Shown here: positions 10,901 to 22,135 of the stretch, piece after piece
Layout of the letters: each line of letters opens with the position of its first letter
Numbering within the stretch: position 1 is the first letter of the stretch
DNA from: Batkoa obscura
Taxonomy: Eukaryota > Entomophthoromycota > Entomophthoromycetes > Entomophthorales > Batkoaceae
NCBI GenBank assembly: GCA_030770535.1
Contig: JASVEC010000018.1
Coordinates: forward strand, 124,001 to 188,000
Reading direction: 5' to 3'
DNA: 64,000 nucleotides
Notes under the pieces: model-generated
The model's database searches: none
Told to the model about the DNA's origin: nothing
Seen by the model: only the letters and a program-made list of their open reading frames with translations
Translations under genes and position numbers: made by a program

Positions 10901-13900
10901 ACATATGCGTCATAATCATCATCGTTCACTTTGTTCTTTGCTTTTTTGACGTTTCTTCTTGTTTCTTCATCACTATATTCTAATAAATTTTTAAAATTTG
11001 TAATCCTATTTTTTCTAACCCTTGCACCCCTACCAAGCTTTTCTTCAGTTTCATTACTTTGAGCTAATCTATTCTCAATAAGTGAATCCCAAAACTCATT
11101 AGCTGGTTTATTTAAATGTTCCTTATCCTGCTCAGTTTCAGCTATATCATTCTCCCAAATTTTAGCGAAAGCAAAAGCGCCTTGTGATTCAACTTTCTTT
11201 TCACCATCAACTTCCTCTTCAGTAACATTTCTTTCGAGCAGCTTGTTTAGCTGATCATTTGTATAGGATATTTCAGCCAATGGTTTGCTTTCGTCAAATA
11301 ATGCTTTTGCCCCAAATCTTATAATATTTTCAAGATCCGTATTCTTTAACTCGATGTTGCCCATTCTATCTATAATCAAATGTTCAAGAACCATCTTGTT
11401 CTTAGCTATTTCAAGTAATCTTTCTTCTATTGATCCTCTTGTTACTAACCTAATAATCAATACAGGTTTTTTTTGTCCTATACGATGTACACGGTTGAGT
11501 GCTTGAATATCTGCTTGAGGATTAAAGTCAAGATCATACATTATAACCGTATCCGCAGAGGTAAGATTAATACCCACGCCCCCTGCCCTTGTTGTAATCA
11601 AAAAAACAAAGATGTCTGAACTTTTTTCGTTAAATTTATCGATATTTGATTGTCGTATCTCAGAAGGTGTATCTCCATCAATTCTAGTATAACTATAATC
11701 TGACATATAAAGATAATCTTCCAAAATATCCAACATAATCTTAAACTGAGAGAAAATTAATACTCTATGGTTTCGCTTTTTTAGCAAGTAAAGTATACGA
11801 TCAACTAATTTAAGTTTAGCTGAAGAGCTCAAAATATGATCTAAAACTACATCATCACTCAAGTTTTCTGTATCTGGTTCAATGTTGGGAATAAGGAATG
11901 GATGCATAAGGCATTTTCTGAGATCAGAATAAATATTCCTAAGGGACACTGTAGTTGTTTCTGAGCCCCTACCTTTTCTTTCTGAAGCTATAGATGCTAG
12001 TAATTTTACATTTTTTTGCAGTGTTGCTTTATACAGATTTCTTTGTAATGAGGTCATTGTAACTGGTATGGTTCTTTCGATCTAACATATTAATAAGATG
12101 AATAATAAAAAATTGAAGTATGGTTTACCTTTTTTGGCAGCTCAATTGATACATCTTTCTTTACTCTTCTCAAAAAATAAGGTTTCAAAAGCTAAATGGT
12201 ATTAGTAATTTGTAAATGAATATTATTTAAACATACTTCGTGAAGCTTTTTAAGTGATTCTTCATTTAAATCTTCAAATTCATCAATAAATTTATCTTTA
12301 TCAGCAAACTGATCTGGATCAATATAAGACATAATGTTGAATAGTTCAGTGATATTATTTTGTAATGGTGTTCCTGTTATTAATATTTTATGATAAGTAT
12401 TCACTTTTTGCATTTGCTTAAATGTTTTTGTTTCTGAATTTTTTATACGTTGACATTCATCTAAGATAACGTTTTGCCAAGGAGCAAATTTGGTGAATAG
12501 ATTTAGATTCTCGTTAAATGTTTCATAAGTTGTTAATAATACATGCGCTTTCATAAATTCTCCTTCGAATAATCCCGTGCTTAATATCGTTTGCAATGAA
12601 TCTTTTTCACCAGCATATGTAGCTACAACCATATCTTTAGCCCAAAAATCGAATTCACGTCTCCAATTTGGTAGTACAGCTTTAGGCGCAATAATCAAGG
12701 ATGGATAAACATTATAGTTTTTGTACAATGCGTATAAGTAGGATATTATCTGAATAGTTTTACCTAGCATACATTACTACATTAATAAAAAAACGCAGTA
12801 AATGTTATACCTAAACCCATCTCATCTGCTAATATTGAGGGCTTTCCTCTACACCATTGGTATAGCAGCCAATTTAATCCATCCAGCTGATAAGGGTAAA
12901 GTGTACCACTATCTATAAACTCAGGCTGTGTCGTCATTTCAGTAAATCGCTGTCTTTCACCACAATGAAGGGATTTTTTTATTTTATAACTAGAAAGGTA
13001 TTTTAATACTAAAGGTTTACATTGCTCTTTTAACTTTACTGGCATTGATCGATAGCTTTTAGTAGTGGCTAAAAATAATTTAGCAAGTAAATACTGTAGC
13101 TGTATCTTATTACCTTCACTAAATGGAAGTCCTTCCCATTTGATTAAAATTTTTGAAATATTTTTAATTGAAGGAATAACTTTTGACCCCTTTGGACCTC
13201 TAAAAGTTGCTTCAAAAACAAGCTCTGGTATTAGCCACTCCTTTTTTATTGGATTTTCGTTAGGATCAAATCCTTCCTGTATTTTACGTTTAAAGTTTCT
13301 TAATTTTTGTGGTGAAACATTTTGTATCCATTTCTCGTGCGCCCAGATCACATCATGGTATGAATGACCACAAAATTTAATAAGATAAAGTTGATTACCG
13401 CCTATACCTAAAAAACAATAAGCTTTTAATTTATTAAAAATTTGCTACTTACCAGCTTTATAATTTAAAATCTTATCAATTTCATTTCCAAAAGTGGCAC
13501 AATAAAAACATTCATCTAAACTGAAAACTGGGTCTATCTCAAGGAAATCATATTTGGTTGATACTTTAATTCCTTGATTACATGGTTCGCAAAAAGTGAG
13601 TTGGCAATTTTCACACGTATAATAGGATTCCGAACACAGAAAACATCCTTTATTTGAGTCTTCTTCAATCGAGCCTTCTTCAGTTATATCTTCTTCAGTC
13701 AAATCTCCTGTCTCATTCTCAATTCTTACTTTCACTTTCATTGTTATTTTTTCTTCTTTCTCTTGGGATCTTTCCAAAGCTTGGTCCTCATTTTTAGATT
13801 GTATAATTTCATCATCTACATCTGTTAACGAGCTAACACTTTCGCTATCACTAAACGCCTTTGTTTCTTGATTTTCTTCAAACTCTTCATCTGATGAAGT

Positions 13901-14002
13901 CCTTCCATATCTTTTTCTGATATATATTCCTTTACCTATCCTCCTAGACGATTTCGCTGCCCTTGGAAGTTGATCTCTCATTATTAATCTTAACTTATTC
14001 AA
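7986..14002 (-). CDS. Mit1/CHD-type SNF2 chromatin remodeller
   Basis: Six exons (14002-13453, 13407-12811, 12763-12237, 12191-12129, 12081-8868, 8809-7986) join without frame breaks into 1925 codons, 1924 residues. Order: acidic N-terminus; PHD-like CxxC pairs (CFLC, CENC, CEPC, CFYC) near 120-165; chromodomain-like block ([12 protein letters not shown], then [10 protein letters not shown]); SNF2 ATPase with [12 protein letters not shown] at ~382, DECQRIKN at ~485 and HRIGQ at ~776; a Cys/His zinc block [12 protein letters not shown] at ~1095; a long Asn/Gln/Pro-rich tail; and a C-terminal SUMO-interacting-like VIDLTEDD. The C-terminal zinc block and PHD-chromo-SNF2 order suit Mit1, the SHREC/NuRD-type silencing remodeller, over other CHD proteins. 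Odd: motif II reads DECQ rather than the usual DEAH/DEGH. Acts on nucleosomes in the nucleus. Confidence 0.82.
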
Positions 14003-14511
14003 GAGAGTTTATTTATAACTTTAGAACTAGTTTTATAAATATATAATCGAAATCATTGGTTGGTTAATGCTTAGTCATTACATCATAAGACCCTGAGATT
14101 ATCCCTATCCCTTAAATACTGTATAATAAAATTTATCATCAAAGTAAAGTTGGGTTTTGTTGTGTTTGTTAACTATATATTTGCAAGGAAAATAGGTTAA
14201 TAAGCTTCATTGGTTGACATTTACTAAATATATGCATTATAGAATGTATTATTGTTGCTATTATCAGTATGTAATTAATATATATGTTAAGATAAAGTTA
14301 ACAAGTACTTTCTAGCGTTATTTATATCAGTTTAAAAAATAAACAATTTGTAGAATGATTTTCAAACAAAACTATGTAATTATATCTAAAATGGCTTTAA
14401 AATAAAATTTATTTTTGCAACTATTACTGACTTTAAAACAGATTATTTTAGAAAACATAAATTTTGCTAAAGAATATTTAACGAAAAAAAGCTTACACTT
14501 ATGGCTATATT
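14003..14511. other. AT-rich intergenic spacer
   Basis: Holds the remodeller's promoter side and the 3' flank of a SEC11-like gene. No other feature seen. Confidence 0.5.
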
Positions 14512-15125
14512 TTAATCTTTACTAAACAGTAACAAAAGCAACAGACTAAAGATACCAATATAGATCCTATAACCTTCAGTTAAGAAAAGTATAATTATCC
14601 CAATATACGGTATATATCTACATAAATTAAAACAGATTGTAATATCGCGTAAAAAATCATACCCTTTAACTATTCCCGTGATATCTTTCCTTTCCAACCA
14701 GAGTTGGTCATTATTATATAATTCTCTATCGTTGCTTAAATTATTATCTCCTTTAGTTAGGATAAACTCTTTCGTGATAGAATTGCTAATCAATTTGACT
14801 TAAAACTAATATAGACTATGCTACAAAAAATTACTCCCTATGTAAAGTAATAACTCTATGTATAATTGGATTATTTACTGATTTTAGATGAAATAAAATT
14901 ATATCTCCTATTTGTACACTGTCTTCAATAGGTGATAAAAATAACAAGTCCCCTCGATTTATCCCGGGTTCCATACTTCCACTATGAATTATAAACAATT
15001 TGTTGATTTGTTGATTATTAATTTACGTTAATACAATTGCAATAGGCGAATCAGTATCTGCAAACCATATAAACCATTTAGATAGCATTAATAGAATACA
15101 AATAACATTGGTATATAGAAAAACA
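14512..15125 (-). CDS. Diverged SEC11 signal peptidase paralogue, 5' end unresolved
   Basis: Homologous to the two SEC11 copies downstream but on the opposite strand and much diverged. Exons can be followed from about 15125: a hydrophobic stretch (VICILLMLSKWFIWF), ADTDSPIAIVLT, an intron, GSMEPGINRGDLLFL with the catalytic Ser, PIIHRV with the catalytic His, an intron, [17 protein letters not shown] with both conserved Asp, an intron, and a membrane tail ending FSLLLLLLFSKD. Introns sit at the same places as in the relatives. The first exon could not be found: upstream of the membrane segment the frame closes, and the first in-frame Met (15088) would shorten the membrane anchor. Catalytic residues are kept, so either a divergent active paralogue or a young 5'-broken copy. 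Confidence 0.65.
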
Positions 15126-15848
15126 TGGCACAATAACTAAATGGATAATTAATATATCAAATTGTCAGAAAAATAGAAACCAACTTTTTTAAACACTAAT
15201 TTAAAATTTGAGTTCAACTTAGAAAACATTGAATGTGCTTTTTAATTTCATTTGTCAATTTTTAGTTCAAAATTTTGAAAATACCAGCTGGTTGATTTCA
15301 TCTCAAATTGAAAATAAATAGTAATTTAAAATTTTAGCTATTTGGTTGGTTAATTTTTTTAGAATTTGCTGCTTAAAATAAACAATTTGTATTGAAGTCT
15401 GTAATAGTAAACTAGAAAATTATTTATAAGCAAATGTAATCTGATATATCACCATTTTGATTATTATTACTAGTGTTTTGTATTGATAATTTAGAATCCC
15501 ATTTACGTAAATACATCAAGACAAAAAACACAAGATATATTTTAGCTTTATAATAAAAAGAAGCTAAAGGAAATCAAATTGTAAACTATATTTTATTAAA
15601 ATGTGCCAAAAACATTGATTTAAAATTTGGACTAAACTTTACCAAAAATTTGGACTATTTTTAAAATAAACATTTTTTATTTAATTTGAGACGAACCAAT
15701 TATAAATGCTAAAATATTAAAAAAGGACACTAATTTTTTTTATCGATGTAATAAAATCGATATTATGAGTTGGCAGTTTGTATATTACCCTATAAAAAAG
15801 ATATACAAATAATCAACATACCCAAAAAACTTATATTATTATAAAAAA
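15126..15848. other. AT-rich spacer between divergent SEC11 copies
   Basis: No gene. The last ~150 bases contain the GAGTTGGCA motif that recurs ahead of the next SEC11 copy, so part of the promoter was duplicated with the gene. Confidence 0.5.
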
Positions 15849-16580
15849 ATGTCGTCAAGTATCAAAAACATTCAAAAGTTTGGGATTAGAAAAGTACGTA
15901 ATTAACATTTATAAATACATAATATTAACAAGAATTAAGACCGCCCTTCAATTACTTACTTTTTTAACTGTGGTATCTTCTGCTTTTATGATGTGGAAAG
16001 GACTTGCATGGTATACAAACACTGAATCTCCTGTAGTTGTTGTATTAACGTAACCATATTTATTTTATAAAAGTTTACAAATTTAAACTTGTTCTATAGT
16101 GGAAGTATGGAACCAGCATTCAAAAGAGGAGACTTATTATTTTTATCTTTAAATAATAGAACCCCACTTGAAATTGGAGAGATTGTAGTATTTAAATTAC
16201 CATCTAAGGATATACCTATTGTCCATAGAGTATTAAAACTTCATACTAAGTAATTATTATTTTATTTTATTTAAGTAATTAGCTAATATGAAAAAAGGAA
16301 TGATACAAAGGAAGAGTTTATTTTAACAAAAGGAGATAAGAATCAAATCAATGACCGAGAGCTATATGAAAAAAATCAGATTTGGTTAGAAAGACATCAC
16401 ATCATTGGTAGAGTTAAAGGGTAAGTATTGATTAATGTTGTTTCACATGTACTAAGCTGCTTTAGCCACCTTCCTTATATTGGTATGGTTACTATACTTC
16501 TAAACGATTATCCAAAGCTAAAGGTGGCGCTTTTGGCTATTATGGCACTCTATGTTTTTACTTCAAATGAAGAACAATAA
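15849..16580 (+). CDS. SEC11: SEC11 signal peptidase catalytic subunit, tandem copy 1
   Basis: Five short exons give about 180 residues, the usual Sec11 size. Parts: cytosolic N-terminus from the ATG at 15849, single membrane anchor ([20 protein letters not shown]), [20 protein letters not shown] with the catalytic Ser, DIPIVHRV with the catalytic His, [16 protein letters not shown] with the acidic residues, and a hydrophobic end [14 protein letters not shown]. Sec11 cleaves signal peptides in the ER signal peptidase complex with Spc2/Spc3 partners. The intron after exon 1 is 45 nt (GTACGT...TTAAG). From exon 1's end to early exon 4, and again in exon 5, it is base-for-base the same as copy 2, while part of exon 4 and intron 4 differ. 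Confidence 0.9.
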
Positions 16581-16913
16581 AATAGGACTCCTTAGTAAAT
16601 AAGGAAATAAAAAACATATTGGGTAGTAACTCATTTTTACTATAACTATTGCTAAAAAGTATATTTTAAGATAAGGATACAGTACAAAATTTCATTTATT
16701 TATTAATATATATTATTTATCCTAAACATATATAATATATTGCTTTATTTTAACTCATATACATCTAAATTATTTTTCACACTATTGTAAATAAGTTTGC
16801 ATTTTTTTTATTAGCGTAACGAAAATGATTGAGTTGGCAATTTTTGTTTTGTCATTGAAAAAAGATCTAAATCAAAAATTTAAATTGAGAACTCTATATT
16901 TTCTATTAAAAAA
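16581..16913. other. Spacer between tandem SEC11 copies
   Basis: Promoter of copy 2, including a GAGTTGGCA motif shared with the promoter of copy 1. Otherwise AT-rich. Confidence 0.5.
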
Positions 16914-17646
16914 ATGATTTCAAGTGTCAAAGATATTCAGAGGATTGGGATTAGAAAAGTACGTAATTAACATTTATAAATACATAATATTAACAAGAAT
17001 TAAGACCGCCCTTCAATTACTTACTTTTTTAACTGTGGTATCTTCTGCTTTTATGATGTGGAAAGGACTTGCATGGTATACAAACACTGAATCTCCTGTA
17101 GTTGTTGTATTAACGTAACCATATTTATTTTATAAAAGTTTACAAATTTAAACTTGTTCTATAGTGGAAGTATGGAACCAGCATTCAAAAGAGGAGACTT
17201 ATTATTTTTATCTTTAAATAATAGAACCCCACTTGAAATTGGAGAGATTGTAGTATTTAAATTACCATCTAAGGATATACCTATTGTCCATAGAGTATTA
17301 AAACTTCATACTAAGTAATTATTATTTTATTTTATTTAAGTAATTAGCTAATATGAAAAAAGGAATGATACAAAGGAAGAGTTTATTTTAACAAAGGGAG
17401 ATGCTAATCCAGTGAACGACCGAGGTTTATATGAAAAAAATCAGATTTGGTTAGAAAGACATCACATCATTGGTAGAGTTAATGGGTAAATATTATTTGA
17501 TTATCATCTGAGTTTTTGTTAATTGTTTTAGTCATCTTCCTTATATTGGTATGGTTACTATACTTCTAAACGATTATCCAAAGCTAAAGGTGGCGCTTTT
17601 GGCTATTATGGCACTCTATGTTTTTACTTCAAATGAAGAACAATAA
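16914..17646 (+). CDS. SEC11: SEC11 signal peptidase catalytic subunit, tandem copy 2
   Basis: Five exons from the ATG at 16914 give 180 residues. Membrane anchor, [10 protein letters not shown] (Ser), IPIVHRV (His) and [14 protein letters not shown] (Asp pair) are all present, so it should be an active ER signal peptidase subunit. Introns: 45 nt after codon 15, about 56 nt inside the Thr codon before GSMEP, 48 nt (ending AAAAAAG) after LHT, and about 43 nt before HLPYIG. It differs from copy 1 in the first exon, a patch of exon 4 and the whole last intron, yet exon 5 is identical again. That mosaic points to recent duplication or gene conversion. Confidence 0.9.
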
Positions 17647-18088
17647 AATGATGTACCCTGAGATATACAATACATACATAAGTGAATAAGGGGTAGTACT
17701 TTATCTATTATTATCACTGTTAGTAAAGTATGCATGTAAGCTAAAATACGTAATACGAAATTTCATTTAGTTATTAGGATCACGTTTTTAGTTAAGTAGA
17801 TTTATCAGCTTGTAATAATTAACATACATTATTTAAATGGCATAATAAGTTTGTTTAAAGAAATTATTTTGTACTATTAAAGCCGATAAATAAAATTAAT
17901 TAAAATCTTGTTAATGTAAGCATTATCGGTAATAATATATACTGTGGATATAATATGATAACAGTAATAGTAAGTTTAAAAGCCAATTAAATTAAAAATA
18001 AAAAAGCATCATAAAAGGATAATTTAAGAGCTTCTCTTTTAAATCCCTCCTCTCTTTAAAAAACTAATACAAAATAATACATATTATG
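17647..18088. other. AT-rich intergenic spacer
   Basis: 3' flank of SEC11 copy 2 and nothing else recognisable. Confidence 0.5.
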
Positions 18089-19640
18089 AATGATTGTGAA
18101 ATAGCAGGAGATCAAATCAAAACAAGTCAAAATAATGATACAAAATATAAACACAACATTTTTGAATCCAAAATACTAAATCAAATCTGTGGCTCAGATA
18201 AAGACATTGATGTATGTTATAACAATATACACGAAAGGTATTCAAACATGATAAGTAGTTTTTAATGAAGATTTTTGTAAAATTGGTCATAGATATCTAC
18301 AATCAAAGATATGCCAATAGAACCAACTTAAGGCTTTAGGTTATTGCTTAAATAAATTCCAAAACAAAGATGAAATAAAATTGAATTTTTTGAAAACTAA
18401 CTATTAAAGCAAAATGTAAAGTCTATATCATATAGTATGACAAATCAAATTTCGTTAGGAGATTCTTTTATTGAAGCACTTGTTCTATTTTTGACCAAAA
18501 AGATAACGAGCTTATTCAAGTACCAATTAACAATAGTAAGGATGATGGACTTATTTGCGCTATGTGTTTAGATACGGGTTGTTAAAAGAGCTCGGAAATT
18601 AAACTTTAAATTGATAGTCAAGGGTAACTCGTGTATTACCGAGGAGCTAGTCTCCTATATTTATTTATCTTTAAATTTGTCAAACTATTCTAAAAATGTA
18701 GCTACAAACGACTATGATACGAATATAATTAAAAAATCAAAGATGGAATTCAATAGTTTGTAAATGGATCTAATTCATTTAATAAATATCCAAAGAAAAT
18801 CGAATTAAAAATAATTGAAAAAACAAATGCAGGAGCTCAAAATAGTTGTTACTATATTACATTATCAACGCTTTGATTCGATAATAAGGACCTTTCTCTA
18901 ATTAACTCTACCAAGACTGGTACCGTTTATAAATGAATTTGTATTACATTATTCATTAAATTATGATACAAGTGTTATTAAGAAGTAAAATCATGAGTCA
19001 AAAAATTGAAGTTATTTTATGTTTTACATATAACTATTAACCATAGTTTATTAAAGCTTGAAAATGTACAATTTAATGAAGTAGACCAATTATATATTAA
19101 GAAGTTTAGTAAATGAGTTGGTGGTTATTTTATCATAAGTATTATATGTATGGAAAACGATCATTTTGCTTGGGTAAAAGCAGCATTAATCAAAATGATC
19201 AAATATAATAAGCGGGAATTTGATAATGGTTCAATATTAAAAACAACACTTAAATTGTCACTTGCATTTTTATTACGATAGTTATGATCAACAATTATTG
19301 AACTATTCAATGATTGAACAAAAAGATTTACACTATTATACAGCATGTTTTTAATTTATTTTAGACATACTATAAAATCCAATGCTTTTAGTAAACTTTG
19401 GTGGACTATTGCTATGTTAGATGTTTTTGTTCAACCTTATGAGGTGATCTTCAATTGTTTTTTGGTTTTGTCTATTGATTAAGTAAGAAAAGAAACAAAA
19501 GTTGATGCCAATGATAGCCGAGTAAGTGCGATAGAACAAAAGGAAAAATAATTAAAATGCCAAAGGAAAATCTCTGATAAGTTTGATTGTGTTAATATAT
19601 TTAACTCAGAGTTAGGCAATAGTTAAGTAGGTAATTTTTT
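18089..19640 (+). pseudogene. Decayed coding-like region, family not recognised
   Basis: From an ATG at 18089 (MNDCEIAGDQIKTSQNNDTK) onward, stretches of protein-like sequence alternate with stops in all + frames. Examples are ISLGDSFIEALVLF, LICAMCLDTGC, LLKLENVQFNEVDQLYIKKF, ENDHFAWVKAALIKMIKYNK and KSNAFSKLWWTIAMLDVFVQ. Composition is less AT-biased than the neighbouring spacers. Too many breaks to be introns only. I could not place the family; it may be a dead host gene or mobile element. It sits downstream of SEC11 on the same strand and converges with PUS1. Confidence 0.45.
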
Positions 19641-19750
19641 GTCAACTTTTTAAATAATAATTAGTAGTTTATCAATTACTTGGTCCAAGATTACAAAAAG
19701 TCAATGAGTTAATCCTCATCTTATCTATTTATTCCTCTATATTAAATATT

Positions 19751-21588
19751 TCAGTCTTCTCTTTCATCTTCATCTTCATCTTGGGATAAAACACCATTGC
19801 TATCCTTACTTTCTTCAGTTCTAGCATATAAAATACCTTCCTTATTAAGATAAGTAAAGTGCTCTTTATAACAGTCTACACTTTTAATGAACTCAGCAAA
19901 TCTATATAGACTAGAATTAATATTTTAACTTATAGTAAATATAATACTTACACTTTCTCTCCCTTTTCAACCTTATAAATAGTGGGATAAATCATTTTGT
20001 GTTTAAATGCTTCCATTTCCTCCTACAAAAAATTAAATAAAGATCAACGTTATTTAAACTACAGCTTACTTCATAAGGTGTAAAACTAAGTTCTCCAAGC
20101 TCCCCAGTTTCTTGCTTATCTTTCATCTTTTTATTGTAGATATCATAAACAGGCTAGAAAATTAAATAAATGTATAATCAAACAAACTCTAAAAATTAAT
20201 TACTTTTTCTAATAATAAACCAAGACCAGGTACTTTAGGTATGCTAATCTTAACATCACCGAATGCTTTTTGAATGATATCAATCGGTGTTTCTGAACGT
20301 ACAACCATAATAACCATAGCTAGTAAATATTATATTAAATAATAATATAAATAATAACAAGTAATATAATTTACCTATCATTTTACGAATTTGGTGCATC
20401 ATAAAAGATTGACCATGAACTTTTAAAGAAACCCATTCGAGGCCGTCTCTAATAAAAGGTTGGCTTATCTATAAAAAAGATGAACAAACAAATAGTTTTA
20501 TAACTATTATTAATTACCTTGAAAGAATGGATGAATCTATTAGAAGCTTGTTCACTAAACTGTCTTTTAATGGTAAAATTATGAAAGTTATGAGTGCCTT
20601 TATAAAGATCTAAAGCTTCTTGAATTCTTTGTAACATATCTTGAGTAAGTCTAAATTGATAAAATTCTTCAATTTCTTGAGGAGTACAAGGAGGCATATC
20701 TTTAGGGTTTGTTACATCAACTTTTGGATAGGTTTTTGGGGGTGTGAAAACATAAGTTGGTAATAAATACTCATATACCCTTGAATCACACAAATTTTTG
20801 GCATGGAACGATTTTTGAGTTCTTACATAGCCTAAAATCTTAGTCTAAATGCACTTATTAATTGAAAATTTATTACCAAAAACTTCAATCTCATCAGGTA
20901 AGGCTTCATTAAGGTTTTTGATTGTATCATCTTCGATAATCATTTTAAATGATACTACTTGTCCAGCTGCTGATACTCCTTTATCAGTTCTTGCTGCTCT
21001 CATAAACCCAACCTAGCTAATAAATCATTGTTTTACCACTTTTAATACTGATTTACCTTTCTAATATCGTCTGAGTTATCTTTAGAAACAGCACCAATTT
21101 TACACAAAGCATCAAAGAGATCCTGTTCGATAGTTTTTGCGCCAGGATTTCTAATTAAGCATTAATAAAAGCAATCTAACTTTGCTTAGTAACTCTTACA
21201 CTTGCATACCCTGATAGTTGGCACCTGAAAAACCCATAAGTAAAGCTACTTTTTTCTTTGGTTTTCTAGGTTCATCTGACTTAACTCGACCTTCATTACT
21301 ATGATCCCAATCTTTCATTTTATTTTTCATAAAATTGATTCGACGGTCTTTAGCAGTTTTAAACTTTTTTTTTTGATTCTCATTATCGTCTTTTGAATCT
21401 TCATTCTGCTCACTTTTGATTTCAGTAGCTTGTTCAATTGATGTTGAGTTTGATTCATCTTTGGTATTATTTAATGACATATCTTTATTATCGGTAATTT
21501 GACTCATCCTATTAAAATGTATTTTTGAGTTTAAAAGCTTCCAACTTGGATTTTTTGAACGAGTTAAGAATTTTAATAAAAAGTGCAT
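19751..21588 (-). CDS. PUS1: tRNA pseudouridine synthase Pus1 (TruA family)
   Basis: About eight exons read from 21588 to the TGA at 19751. An N-terminal basic region ([20 protein letters not shown]) precedes the TruA fold: [19 protein letters not shown], then [20 protein letters not shown] with the catalytic Asp, the [20 protein letters not shown] block, GTHNFHNFT, and [20 protein letters not shown] followed by MMHQIRKMI. The C-terminus is acidic ([10 protein letters not shown]). Pus1 converts uridines to pseudouridine in tRNAs, mainly in the nucleus, and also modifies some mRNAs and snRNA. The 21588 start may add a mitochondrial-like leader ([13 protein letters not shown]); an internal Met (MSQITDNKD) would give the nuclear form, the arrangement known from Pus1 of other organisms, though here inferred. 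Confidence 0.9.
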
Positions 21589-22135
21589 TTTTTAATAAAA
21601 AGTTTTTCGAGATTTCTTTTTTATTGGCTATTATTAAAATGAAGTAACAAACTTAATATAAAAGATGTAGCTTAATTTAATTAACATTGGATTTAATTTG
21701 GTGTGTTTTTCAACAAAGATGGAAGGTGGAAGGTGTGGCAGATAAACCATTGATAAGCAGCATTTTAGATAATAATTTATAATTTGAATTATTTATTGTT
21801 ATTATTCCGTAACACCTCGAGTTATAATTATTTTAATGTTTTTTAAAAATGAAGCATTTATTTGTTCATTTTACTTGAATTATCATTATTCAATATTTAA
21901 ATCAAATTTCCTTTTCAATCTCAATTCCTCATTTTAGCGAATAACTTAACTCACCAAAATATTACATTAAAATCAAGTTGAATTGATTGGTCCTTAGTGA
22001 AACATCAACCATTTCTTAGGTACTTAATTAAGCATAATAGATCATAGAGTGATTGGCTAGAGAACTATTTAAAGTAACTAAATTAAATGGATCAGAAATC
22101 CCTAAACCAAAAAAAGCATTTTTTTACTGTTTATA
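21589..22135. promoter_or_regulatory. Shared upstream region of divergent PUS1 and VTS1
   Basis: 547 bases between two start codons pointing away from each other, so it must hold both promoters. No specific box is convincing in this AT-rich DNA. Confidence 0.5.

Noticed and set aside
15600-15720. Repeated ATTTAAAATTTG-like blocks around 15200 and 15610
   Set aside because: Short and AT-only; cannot be told from chance in this composition.
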